Shown here in pieces: positions 8,167 to 16,376 of a DNA stretch of 64,000 bases. The DNA is from Streptomyces xanthochromogenes (GTDB lineage: Bacteria > Actinomycetota > Actinomycetes > Streptomycetales > Streptomycetaceae): contig NZ_BMUZ01000005.1 in NCBI RefSeq assembly GCF_014650455.1, positions 443,368 through 507,367 on the forward strand, read 5' to 3'. The notes under the pieces are model-generated. The model did no database searches and was not told the origin of the DNA. It saw only the letters and a list, made by a program, of their open reading frames with translations. Within the stretch, counting starts at the first letter, position 1, and each line of letters opens with the position of its first letter. The position numbers and the translations under genes are program-made.

Positions 8167-8921
8167 ATCCCCATGACCAGACGGCTGGCCGGGATCGCGC
8201 CGCCGGTCGAGGGCGTCTCGTCCTCGGGCTCCTCGGAAGCCGGGCGCGGCGCCGTCCCGTCACTCGCGCCGCCTGCGCAGCGGGCCGCTTCCTCCGCCAT
8301 GAGCGCACCGGCCGTCAGGGCCGGTCCGGCGGGATCGCACGCGGCGGCCATGAGGCGGGCGGCCGAATCGGCGGGGGTGCCGGGCGGGATCACCAACAGG
8401 TCCCAGCGTCCGACGGTGTTGGAGAGCAGGAGCAGCTTGTGCGCATCCTGCTCGGCCTTGAACCAGCCCACTTTCACCACGTGCCCGCGCACGGCCACCT
8501 TGTGCGGGACGACGGGCCAGTACCGCGGGTTCACGGCGATACGGGTGACCCGCCCCCAGAGGGGGTCGAGTACGCCGATGAGTGAGGGCAGTTCGACGGC
8601 CAGGTCACGGGAGTACGGCCACCAGGCCCCGTCGAGAAGCCCGCGGGCCCCGTCGCCCCCCTTCAACGCGACGCGGGCGGCGGAACACGGGCCGGATTCG
8701 CCCGGCGACTCCGGGCCGTCAGGGCCGACGCCGAACTCGGTGCTGGTGCTGGCGTCAGTTTCGGTGCCAATTTCGGTGCTGGCGTCGGTGCCGGTGCGGG
8801 TGCTGGCGTCGGTTTCGGTGCCGGCGTCGGCGTCGGTTTCGGTGCTGATGCCGGTGCCGGGGTCAGCTCCTGCCTCGGCTCCGGCGTCGGCGCTGATGCC
8901 GGTGTGAATGGTCGCGGACAT
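8163..8921 (-). CDS. DUF5994 family protein (second copy) with acidic repeat
   Basis: The protein has 252 residues from ATG 8921, with a GGAG-containing site upstream. Residues about 5-70 are a low-complexity Thr/Asp/Glu/Ser run made of repeats such as TETDAST and TGTDAST, probably disordered. The DUF5994 core follows at about 90-190: LDGAWWPYSRDLAVELPSLI, a central WGRVTRIAVNPRYWP, GWFKAEQDAHKLLLLSN and GRWDLLVIP. The C-terminus is another acidic, Ala-rich tail. It is transcribed ahead of the 47-residue membrane peptide and the shorter DUF5994 copy. The biochemical role is not known. Confidence 0.82.
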   Translation of the reverse strand: MSATIHTGISADAGAEAGADPGTGISTETDADAGTETDASTRTGTDASTEIGTETDASTSTEFGVGPDGPESPGESGPCSAARVALKGGDGARGLLDGAWWPYSRDLAVELPSLIGVLDPLWGRVTRIAVNPRYWPVVPHKVAVRGHVVKVGWFKAEQDAHKLLLLSNTVGRWDLLVIPPGTPADSAARLMAAACDPAGPALTAGALMAEEAARCAGGASDGTAPRPASEEPEDETPSTGGAIPASRLVMGM

Positions 8922-9077
8922 GGCGCGGACCTGTCTCCGGGTGGATGGAACGCGGCCCGGGATATTCGCTCTCACCGAGAACGACGCCGACGTGGCAGCC
9001 AGTGTGCGAAGTGCCCTCGATGCGCACAGGCTACTCCCCCACCCGCCGGCCGGACCGCGAAAAGCCCGCACCAATAG

Positions 9078-9115
9078 CAAAAGCCCCAGGTCACGGCGAG
9101 TGAGTCCTGGGGCTT
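9078..9115 (-). terminator. Rho-independent terminator of tRNA-Thr
   Basis: A 10-bp stem pairs AAGCCCCAGG (9081-9090) with CCTGGGGCTT (9106-9115). On the minus strand it is followed by TTTTGC. It sits 6 nt past the 3' end of the tRNA. Confidence 0.85.
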
Positions 9116-9121
9116 CTACAG

Positions 9122-9195
9122 AGCCGCCTTCGGGATTCGAACCCGAGACCTACGCATTACGAGTGCGTTGCTCTGGCCAACTGAGCTAAGGCGGC
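9122..9195 (-). tRNA. tRNA-Thr (anticodon CGT)
   Basis: The 74-nt gene folds as a complete cloverleaf. Acceptor GCCGCCT pairs with AGGCGGC, D stem GCTC with GAGC, anticodon stem ACGCA with TGCGT around the loop CTCGTAA, and the T arm is TCGGG-TTCGAAT-CCCGA. The anticodon CGT reads the threonine codon ACG, frequent in high-GC genomes. The discriminator is U, and CCA is not encoded. There is no integrase or duplicated 3' end nearby, so I see no integrated element at this tRNA. Confidence 0.97.
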
Positions 9196-9290
9196 ACCGC
9201 CCTGCGCACCATGGTGCGAGCAGCAGCGTCGCCAAGTCTACACAGTTTCTGGAGTGCTCCCGACCACGGTCGGGCTGGGCCGCCGAGGGC

Positions 9291-10850
9291 CTATGAGCAG
9301 CGCTTTCCCTTCGGCGGCGGGGTGCCGTCGAGGAGGTAGTTGTTGATCGCGGTGTCGATGCAGTCGCTGCCGCGGCCGTACGCGGTGTGGCCGTCGCCCT
9401 CGTAGGTGAGGAGGGTGCCGGAGGAGAGCTGGGCCGCGAGGGACTCGGCCCACTTGTAGGGGGTGGCGGGGTCGCGGGTGGTGCCGACGACCAGGATCGG
9501 GGCGGCGCCCTTCGCCTCGATGCGGTGGGGCGCGCCGGTGGCCTTGACCGGCCAGTACGTGCAGTTCAGGCCGGACCAGGCGAAGCCGTCGCCGAACACC
9601 GGGGAGGCCTTCTCGAAGGAGGGCAGAGTCGCGGCCACCTCGGCGGGGCCGGTGAAGGACGGCGGCAGGTCGAGGCAGTTCACAGCGGCGTTGGCGAACA
9701 TCAGGTTCGCGTACTTGCCGCTCGCGTCGCGCTCGTAGTACGAGTCCGCCAACGACAGCAGGCCCGCGCCGTCGCCGCCCATGGCGCGGTTCAGCGCGGT
9801 GCGCAGCTCGGGCCAGGCAGCCTGGTCGTACATCGCGGCGATCACGCCGGTGGTGGCGAGGGACTCGCCGAGTGTGCGGCTCTGGCCGGTGGGGACCGGC
9901 TTGGCGTCGGTGTCCTTGAAGAACTTCCGCAGCCGGTCGGAGGCGTCCGAGACGGACTCGGTGCCCAGCGGGCAGTCCTTCTGCTTGATGCAGTTCGCGG
10001 CGAAGGACTGGAAGGCGGTCTCGAAGCCCGCGGTCTGGTCGCGGTTCATGTCCAGGGAGGAGAGCGAGGGGTCCATCGCGCCGTCGAGGACGAGCCGGCC
10101 GGTACGGGACGGGAACAGCTCGGCGTACGTCGCGCCGAGGAACGTGCCGTACGAGGCGCCGACGTAGTACAGCTTCTGGTCGCCCAGCACTCCCCGCAGA
10201 ACGTCCATGTCACGGGCCGCCTCAACCGTGGAGACGTGCGGCAGGATCTTGCCGGACTTGGTCTCGCAGCCGGTCGCGAAGTCCTTGAACGCCTTGGCCA
10301 GTGCGCCCTGTTCGGCGGCGTCGTCGGGGGTCTGGTCGACTTCCGTGTACGCGTCCATCTGCTTGCCCGTCAAGCATTCGACGGGCTCGCTGCGGGCCAC
10401 TCCGCGCGGGTCGACGGCCACCATGTCGTAGCGGGCCCGCACCGGCGCGGGGTAGCCGATACCGGCGTAGGACTGGAGGTAGCCGACCGCCGAGCCGCCC
10501 GGGCCGCCCGGGTTGACCAGGAGCGAGCCGATCCGCTTGCCGGGGCCGGTCGCCTTCACCCGGGCCACCGCCAGGTTGATGGAGGGGCCGGCGGGCTTCG
10601 CGTAGTCGAGCGGCACCTTCATCGTGGCGCACTCGAACTTGCCGACACCGCACGCCCGCCAGCTCAGCTTCTGCGTGTAGTACGGGGCGAAGGCCCGCGC
10701 CGTGGCGGCGTCGGCCGGGCCCGCCTTGCCTGCGTCGTGCGGTGAGGCGTTCGCGGACGTGGACGAACTGCCCGACGAGCAGCCGGAGATGAGCAGGCCG
10801 GCCGTCGCGGCGGCGATGGCTGAAGTACGGAGCAGGCGCCTAGGGTCCAT
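9291..10850 (-). CDS. Secreted lipoprotein peptidase, alpha/beta-hydrolase (S33, tripeptidyl aminopeptidase type)
   Basis: The precursor has 519 residues. The N-terminus is a lipoprotein signal with lipobox LLISGC (Cys at about residue 24), then a Ser/Gly linker. The catalytic serine lies in GASYGT (about residue 227). The acid is in TTRDPATPY and the histidine in GDGHTAYGR near the C-terminus, matching the SlpD/SlpE and Tap group of streptomycete aminopeptidases. The oxyanion segment NPGGPGGSA is present. It probably trims N-terminal peptides from extracellular proteins at the cell surface. The start at ATG 10850 puts the signal peptide at the true N-terminus; the longer in-frame extension does not. 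Confidence 0.93.
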   Translation of the reverse strand: MDPRRLLRTSAIAAATAGLLISGCSSGSSSTSANASPHDAGKAGPADAATARAFAPYYTQKLSWRACGVGKFECATMKVPLDYAKPAGPSINLAVARVKATGPGKRIGSLLVNPGGPGGSAVGYLQSYAGIGYPAPVRARYDMVAVDPRGVARSEPVECLTGKQMDAYTEVDQTPDDAAEQGALAKAFKDFATGCETKSGKILPHVSTVEAARDMDVLRGVLGDQKLYYVGASYGTFLGATYAELFPSRTGRLVLDGAMDPSLSSLDMNRDQTAGFETAFQSFAANCIKQKDCPLGTESVSDASDRLRKFFKDTDAKPVPTGQSRTLGESLATTGVIAAMYDQAAWPELRTALNRAMGGDGAGLLSLADSYYERDASGKYANLMFANAAVNCLDLPPSFTGPAEVAATLPSFEKASPVFGDGFAWSGLNCTYWPVKATGAPHRIEAKGAAPILVVGTTRDPATPYKWAESLAAQLSSGTLLTYEGDGHTAYGRGSDCIDTAINNYLLDGTPPPKGKRCS

Positions 10851-11113
10851 CTGCGGAGCGTATCCGTCCGGTGACGCGATGTATGCGGCGCGCGGCGGCA
10901 CGGCTCGTACGGGTGATCCCGTCAATCCCGTCCGCCCCGGCGTCCCACCACGTCCGCATGACCCATCCACCCCCTCGATTCCGTCCCGGCTCTGCTGCCC
11001 GGTCCACTTCCGTCCGGCCCCTGCCGTCCGGGCTCTTCTGTCCCCCTGTTTCCCCCGCCCTGCCTTTCCGGCCTTGCCTGACCGGCCTTGCGTGGCCGCC
11101 CTGCCTGTCCGGC

Positions 11114-12319
11114 TCAGCCCGCGCGCAGGGCCAGCGTCATCGACTCCATCGCCAGGAGCGGGGCCACATTGCGGTCCAGGGCCTCGCGGCAGGCCAGGAT
11201 CGACTCGATGCGGCGCAGGGTGCGCTCGGGGCCGGACGCCCGGGCGATCCGGTCCACCGCGTCCCGTACGTCCTCATTGGCGATGGCCACCCGGGTACCC
11301 ATTTGCAGCGTGAGGACATCGCGGTAGAAGCCGGTCAGCTCGGTCAGGGCCAGGTCAAGGCTGTCGCGCTGCGTACGGGTCTTGCGGCGCTTCTGCTTGT
11401 CCTCCAGCTCCTTCATCACCCCGGCGGTGCCCCGGGGCATGCGGCCCCCGGCGACGCCGCCCATCGCCGCCTTGAGGTCCTCGGTCTCCTTGACGTCGAC
11501 CTCGTCGGCCTGCTGCTTGGCGTCCTCGGCGGCGGTGTCGACCAGCTCCTGCGCCGCCTTGAGGCAGCCGCCCACGTCCTCCACGCGCAGCGGCACCTTC
11601 AACACGGCGGCCCGCCGGGCCCGGGCCGCGGCGTCGGTGGCCAGGCGGCGGGCCCGGCCGATGTGGCCCTGCGTGGCGCGGGCCGCCGCATAGGCGGCCT
11701 CGGGCTCGATGCCGTCGCGCCGGATCAGCACATCCGCGATCGCCTCAACGGGCGGAGTCCGCAGGGTGAGGTGACGGCAGCGGGACTTGATGGTGGGGAG
11801 CACGTCCTCCAGGGAGGGCGCGCACAGCAGCCACACCGTGCGGGGAGCCGGCTCCTCGACCGCCTTGAGAACGGCGTTGGCGGCCTGCTCGGTGAACCGG
11901 TCGGCATCCTCGACGATGATCACCTGCCAGCGGCCGCCGGACGGCGACATCTGGGAGCCGCGCACCAGCTCACGGGTCTGCTTGACGCCGATGGTGAGGC
12001 CTTCGGTCGTGATGACCGTGACATCGGCGTGCGTACCGATCAGTGCCGTATGGCAGCCGTCGCAGAAACCGCAGCCCGGTTCGCCGCCCAGGGCACGGTC
12101 CGGGCTGACGCACTGCAGGGCCGCAGCGAACGCGCGGGCGGCGGTGGGGCCGCCCGAACCGGGCGGGCCGGTGAACAGCCAGGCGTGCGTCATCTTCGAC
12201 GCCTCGGGGCGCGGCTCGCCGGAACGCTCGGCGGTGATCAGCGCATCGGCATCCCGGGCAGCGGCACTCAGCTGCTCCTGCAAGGGGGCCTGGCCCACCA
12301 GGTCGTCCCAAACGGCCAT
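11114..12319 (-). CDS. holB: DNA polymerase III subunit delta-prime
   Basis: This 401-residue clamp-loader subunit starts MAVWDDLVGQAPLQEQL. The P-loop appears as GPPGSGGPTAA, lacking the lysine of a working Walker A. Non-ATP-binding delta-prime subunits usually show this, so the protein should act as the stator of the clamp loader rather than as an ATPase. A zinc-module cysteine set (CVSP, then CGFCDGC) follows at about residues 70-90. An arginine-finger SRC motif is present as TIKSRCRH. The region around residues 270-330 is Lys/Glu-rich and charged, as in other streptomycetes. It lies downstream of tmk on the same strand, a conserved actinobacterial arrangement. Confidence 0.93.
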   Translation of the reverse strand: MAVWDDLVGQAPLQEQLSAAARDADALITAERSGEPRPEASKMTHAWLFTGPPGSGGPTAARAFAAALQCVSPDRALGGEPGCGFCDGCHTALIGTHADVTVITTEGLTIGVKQTRELVRGSQMSPSGGRWQVIIVEDADRFTEQAANAVLKAVEEPAPRTVWLLCAPSLEDVLPTIKSRCRHLTLRTPPVEAIADVLIRRDGIEPEAAYAAARATQGHIGRARRLATDAAARARRAAVLKVPLRVEDVGGCLKAAQELVDTAAEDAKQQADEVDVKETEDLKAAMGGVAGGRMPRGTAGVMKELEDKQKRRKTRTQRDSLDLALTELTGFYRDVLTLQMGTRVAIANEDVRDAVDRIARASGPERTLRRIESILACREALDRNVAPLLAMESMTLALRAG

Positions 12320-12369
12320 CTACTGCCCCTCCGTCCCTCCGGTCGCTGCTGCGCCCATTGTGCGCCACC

Positions 12370-12720
12370 CCACTGACAACGGACGCCAGTGGGCAAAACC
12401 CCGCAGGTCAGGGCAGCAGCCGGTGGATGCGCTCCCTGCCCCCGGCACCGGTCCGGTGATCACGCCCGTCGCCCCGGTGACGCCGGCCGTCGTTCCGGTG
12501 ACCACGCCTGCCGACCGGGTGGCGCCGGCCGTCGTTCCGGTGACCACGCCAGCGGGCCCGGTGACCAAGGCCATCGGTCCGACGATCCCGGCCGGAGCCC
12601 GTTGCGCGGCTCTGGCCCTCGTCTGCCCCGCGGCCCTTCGGCCCGGCCCGTGCCTTCCCTGCGCACCGCGGCGGCGGCTCCGCGGTACCGCAACTCTAGA
12701 AAATTCCGGGCCCTCAAACG
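12370..12720. repeat. Gap with a 42-bp-period direct repeat
   Basis: Between tmk and holB, the 28-nt block CGCCGGCCGTCGTTCCGGTG plus ACCACGCC occurs at 12481-12508 and again at 12523-12550. Degenerate copies flank both. Neither strand gives a convincing protein; the frames are Val/Pro/Thr or Gly/Thr/Val repeats. I see no gene. Confidence 0.7.
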
Positions 12721-12722
12721 AT

Positions 12723-12758
12723 CGTGCTGGCACGCAACTTGCTCTGCGTGCCAGCACG
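12723..12758 (-). terminator. Hairpin terminator downstream of tmk
   Basis: A perfect 14-bp stem pairs CGTGCTGGCACGCA (12723-12736) with TGCGTGCCAGCACG (12745-12758) around an 8-nt loop. It lies 40 nt past the tmk stop, and the minus strand then runs into ATCGTTTGAGG. It probably separates tmk from holB. Confidence 0.75.
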
Positions 12759-12797
12759 AATGCCGGGGCCTCGGGCAGCCGCACCGTCCCGTCCGGG

Positions 12798-15700
12798 TCA
12801 GCGCTTGCGGCGGCCGCCCCGCGGGTTGTCGCCCTCGTCGTCGCGCGGGCCGAGCAGCTCGTCGGCCAACGTCGGCAGGTCGTCGAGCGGGGTCTTCTCC
12901 GCCCAGTCCGAGCGGCGGCGCGGGCGCTCCCGGCCCGTCTCCGGGTCGATCTGGGGCAGTTCGCGCGTGCGCTCGTTGCCACCCTCGGCCGGGTTCTCCG
13001 CCGTGCGCTCGTCCCGGAACAGGCCCGGCGGCACCCGGTCGGCGGGGGCGTTGCCGCGCACCGGCGGCAGTACCGCCGTCTCGTCGGCGGCCCGAGCGTC
13101 GCGACCCGCGTCACGACCCGTGTCGCGGCCCGCGTGCGGCACCGACGGCAGAACAGTCGTCTCCTCGGCGTCGGAGGCGTGACCGGACCTGCCCGCACCC
13201 GTCGCGTCCACCGAGCGGTCCGTGCGATCCGCACGAGCCGTGCGATCCGAACGATCAGCGTCCGGCTCGGGCACCGGAACAGGCTGGGTGATCTCGTTGG
13301 GCTCGGCCACCGGGACCTGCTGAGTCACCTCGTTGGGGCTGATCACCGGCGTCTCGACGGTGACCTCCGACTCCGAGGCCTCCGCCGCACCGGCAGCCCG
13401 GCCGGACGGCTCCGAGCGACCAGGACCGGCGCCTTCGGCAGCGCCCCCGGAGCCCACGGCCCCCGACGCGTTCCCCGCCGCAGCCGACCGTCGCTGCTTC
13501 GCAGCGGCCTCCTCGGCAGCGGCGACGGCGGCGGCTTCCGCCAGGCGGCGGGCCTCCTCGGCGCGCAGCAGCGCCTCCTCGGCCTTGCGCTGCTTCTCCA
13601 GGCGGCGGGCCTCGGCCTCGGCTCGCAGCCTGGCCTCCTCCTCCGCCTGCTTGCGCAGCCGTTCCTGCTCGACCGCGCGTGCCTTCTCCTCGGCCTCGCG
13701 CCGGACGCGCTCCTCCTCGGCGAGCCGCCTGGCCTCCTCGGCCCGCTGCCGGGCCTCTTCCGCCTGGCGCTCCTCCTCGCGGCGGCGCGCCTCTTCCAGC
13801 TCGCGCCGCTTGCGCTCCTCCTCCTCGGCGCGGAGCTTGGCGAGCTGTTCCTGGCGTTCGCGTTCGAGGCGCTCCTCCTCGGCCTTGCGCGCGGCTTCTT
13901 CCTCGGCGCGCCTGCGGGCCTCTTCCTCGGCCTTCCGGCGCGCCTCCTCCTGAGCCCGCACTTCGGCCTCGGACAGCGGCAGCATGCGGTCGAGCCGGTG
14001 GCGTACGACGGTGGTGACGGCCTCCGGTTCCTGGGCGGCGTCGACCACCAGGTAGCGGGAGGGGTCAGCGGCGGCGAGGGTGAGGAACCCGGACCTCACG
14101 CGGCCGTGGAACTCCGGCGGTTCGGACTCCAGCCGGTCCGGTGCCTCGGTGAAGCGCTCGCGGGCCGTTTCGGGCGCAACATCGAGCAGAACGGTCAGAT
14201 TCGGTACGAGTCCGCCAGTTGCCCACCGGTTGATTCGGGCAATTTCGGTCGGAGACAGATCACGACCGGCTCCCTGGTAGGCCACGGACGAGTCGATGTA
14301 GCGGTCGGAGATGACGATCGCGCCGCGCTCCAGGGCCGGCTTGACCAGCGAGTCGACGTGCTCCGCACGGTCGGCCGCGTACAGCAGAGCCTCGGCGCGG
14401 TTGGACAGGCCCGCCGACGACACGTCGAGCAGGATCGACCGAAGGCGCTTGCCCACCGGCGTGGCGCCGGGCTCGCGCGTGATCACGACCTCGTGGCCCT
14501 TGGCCCTGATCCACTCCGCGAGCGCCTCGGCCTGGGTGGACTTGCCGGCCCCGTCGCCGCCCTCCAGGGCGATGAAGAAGCCGGTCGCCGCCGGTGCCTG
14601 CACGGGGTCGGCGCCGCGGACCGCGTCGGCCAGATCGCGCCGCAGCGGCACACCCTGGCGGTCGTCGGCCTTGGCGAGGACCACGGCGGCCAGGGGCAGC
14701 AGCAGCGCGCCGACCAGCATCAGCGTGAATCCGGCGCCGCCGTGGGCGAAGACGAACGAGCCCGACTCGACCCGGTGGCTGCCGATGGCCGCGGCGAGCA
14801 GCGGCGCGACGATGGCGCCGAGCCCGATCGAGACCCTCACGACCGCCTGGAGGTGCTCGGCGGTACGGGACCTGCGGTACTCCTCGGTCTCCTGGTCGAT
14901 CAGTACGTGCCCGGTGTTGGCCGCGACTCCTGCGGCGACGCCCGCGACCAGCGCGATGAACAGCACCGTCGCGAGGTCCGGCACGAGGCCCATGGCGAGC
15001 AGGGCGATGCCGGCGACGGTGATCGCCAGGGCGAGCAGCCGGCGCCGGGAGAGCACCGGAAGGATCTTGGCGGCGGTACGGATGCCGAGCGCCGTGCCGC
15101 CGGTGAGGGCGAGGACCAGGAGCGCGAACGCGGCCGGGCCGCCGCCCAGGTCCATGGCGTGCAGCACGGCGACCGAGGCGGCCGCGGCGATGGCGGCGGC
15201 GACCGATGCGCAGGCGAGCACGAGCAGCGGGACGGCTCCGGTGCGCCCCTTGTCGGGGCCGTTTCCGGTGCTCGGCCTGCGCAGCCCTTCCAGCGGCGAC
15301 CGGGGGCGCGGCGTCTGGGTGGCGGGCAGTTCGAGCAGCGCGACCACGGAGATGGACGCGGCGAAGAGGCCGGCCGCCAGGTACGAACCGAGCGCGGCCT
15401 GGTGCAGCGTGAACCAGTCGATGCCCGCCCCGAGCAGATTGCTGACGAGGGCGGCGACGAGCAGGGCGGCGGCGCCCAGCGGGATCGCGACGAAGGTCGT
15501 CCGCAGCGACAGCCTGCGCAGTGCGTCGAGGTGGTCGGGCAGCGGCCGGACGGCGGCGCCCTCCGGCGGCGGTGCGGGCAGCAGCGCGGGGGCGGCGCTC
15601 TCCTTGGCGACCGTCCAGAACCGCTCGGCCACGCCCGCCACGAATGCGGTGACAAGAACAAGGAGCAGCGCGTGGCGCGGGGTCCAGTCGATCCACAGGG

Positions 15701-16133
15701 GCGCGACGATCAACAGCGCGGCGCGTACGCCGTCGGCGCCGACCATCGTCCAACGCCGGTCGAGCGGCCCGCCCGGCGCGGTGAGCGCGGAGACCGGGCC
15801 GAGCAGCGCGGCGCCGAAGAGCACCGTCGCGAACACCCGGGCGCCGAGCACCGCGGCAACCGCGAAGGCGGCACCCCGGTATCCGCCGCCGAAGGATTCC
15901 TGTTGCAGCGCGGCCTGCAACGCCAACAGCAGTGTGACGAGCACGGCGAGGGTGTCGCCGATCCCGCCGACGAGCTGGGCGCTCCACAATCGTCGCAGTG
16001 GGGGGATGCGCAGCAAGGCGCGTACGGCGCGCTCGCGTGAGTCTGCGGCTAGGCCGTCGGTGATGGGGCTCACGACCGTGGGTGTCGCCCCGGCTCCTTC
16101 AGAGCTTGGGGGTTGCTCGGCTCCTCGCGTCAT
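12798..16133 (-). CDS. tmk: dTMP kinase fused to an N-terminal MFS-like membrane domain
   Basis: This protein has 1,111 residues, against about 210 for an ordinary thymidylate kinase. Residues about 30-500 form a 10-12 helix MFS-like membrane domain (RRLWSAQLVGGIGDTLAVL and onward). The kinase occupies about 515-715: P-loop GGDGAGKST, DR(Y/H) motif as SDRYIDSS, and an ERF-containing lid. It makes dTDP from dTMP for DNA synthesis. About 150 residues of Glu/Arg/Ala heptad-like coiled coil follow (about 720-870), then a 240-residue disordered, charged tail. This tripartite layout occurs in other streptomycetes. It implies a membrane-tethered nucleotide kinase; whether the MFS part transports anything is unknown. 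Confidence 0.93.
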   Translation of the reverse strand: MTRGAEQPPSSEGAGATPTVVSPITDGLAADSRERAVRALLRIPPLRRLWSAQLVGGIGDTLAVLVTLLLALQAALQQESFGGGYRGAAFAVAAVLGARVFATVLFGAALLGPVSALTAPGGPLDRRWTMVGADGVRAALLIVAPLWIDWTPRHALLLVLVTAFVAGVAERFWTVAKESAAPALLPAPPPEGAAVRPLPDHLDALRRLSLRTTFVAIPLGAAALLVAALVSNLLGAGIDWFTLHQAALGSYLAAGLFAASISVVALLELPATQTPRPRSPLEGLRRPSTGNGPDKGRTGAVPLLVLACASVAAAIAAAASVAVLHAMDLGGGPAAFALLVLALTGGTALGIRTAAKILPVLSRRRLLALAITVAGIALLAMGLVPDLATVLFIALVAGVAAGVAANTGHVLIDQETEEYRRSRTAEHLQAVVRVSIGLGAIVAPLLAAAIGSHRVESGSFVFAHGGAGFTLMLVGALLLPLAAVVLAKADDRQGVPLRRDLADAVRGADPVQAPAATGFFIALEGGDGAGKSTQAEALAEWIRAKGHEVVITREPGATPVGKRLRSILLDVSSAGLSNRAEALLYAADRAEHVDSLVKPALERGAIVISDRYIDSSVAYQGAGRDLSPTEIARINRWATGGLVPNLTVLLDVAPETARERFTEAPDRLESEPPEFHGRVRSGFLTLAAADPSRYLVVDAAQEPEAVTTVVRHRLDRMLPLSEAEVRAQEEARRKAEEEARRRAEEEAARKAEEERLERERQEQLAKLRAEEEERKRRELEEARRREEERQAEEARQRAEEARRLAEEERVRREAEEKARAVEQERLRKQAEEEARLRAEAEARRLEKQRKAEEALLRAEEARRLAEAAAVAAAEEAAAKQRRSAAAGNASGAVGSGGAAEGAGPGRSEPSGRAAGAAEASESEVTVETPVISPNEVTQQVPVAEPNEITQPVPVPEPDADRSDRTARADRTDRSVDATGAGRSGHASDAEETTVLPSVPHAGRDTGRDAGRDARAADETAVLPPVRGNAPADRVPPGLFRDERTAENPAEGGNERTRELPQIDPETGRERPRRRSDWAEKTPLDDLPTLADELLGPRDDEGDNPRGGRRKR

Positions 16134-16238
16134 CCGCCCAGCCTATCCGGAGCGTGCGGGTCCCTGCGGGGGTGCCCGAACATATGGGCGGACGGAGCGA
16201 CTCGGGCTCCGGCGGGGCTCGACCTTCGCGGGGCCCGA

Positions 16239-16318
16239 CGCGGAACGCTCCACGCGGAACGCCCGATGCGGAACGCTCGACGCGGAACGCCCGATGCGAG
16301 ACGCCCGATGCGAGACGG
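16239..16318. repeat. 14-bp tandem repeat, about 5.7 copies
   Basis: The unit CGCGGAACGCCCGA is repeated head to tail with T/C and AA/AG substitutions, in the gap between topA and tmk just before the topA terminator. No gene is visible in 16134-16376. Confidence 0.85.
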
Positions 16319-16346
16319 GGGGCCGGGGCGTGTGCCCCGGCCCCCC
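16317..16346 (-). terminator. Terminator of topA
   Basis: A perfect 13-bp GC stem pairs GGGGGGCCGGGGC with GCCCCGGCCCCCC around the 4-nt loop GTGT. It starts 30 nt past the topA stop codon. There is no U-tract, as is common for streptomycete terminators. Confidence 0.8.
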
Positions 16347-16376
16347 GCTCGCCGTCGGTGCTGCTCTGCTGCGGAT

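Noticed and set aside
9122..9195. Integrated element at tRNA-Thr
   Set aside because: No integrase, excisionase or duplicated tRNA 3' end nearby.
11787..16040. Very long open frame (1,417 codons) on the plus strand
   Set aside because: It is antisense to tmk and holB, with Arg/Ala/Gly-rich composition and no domains. High-GC genomes produce such shadows.
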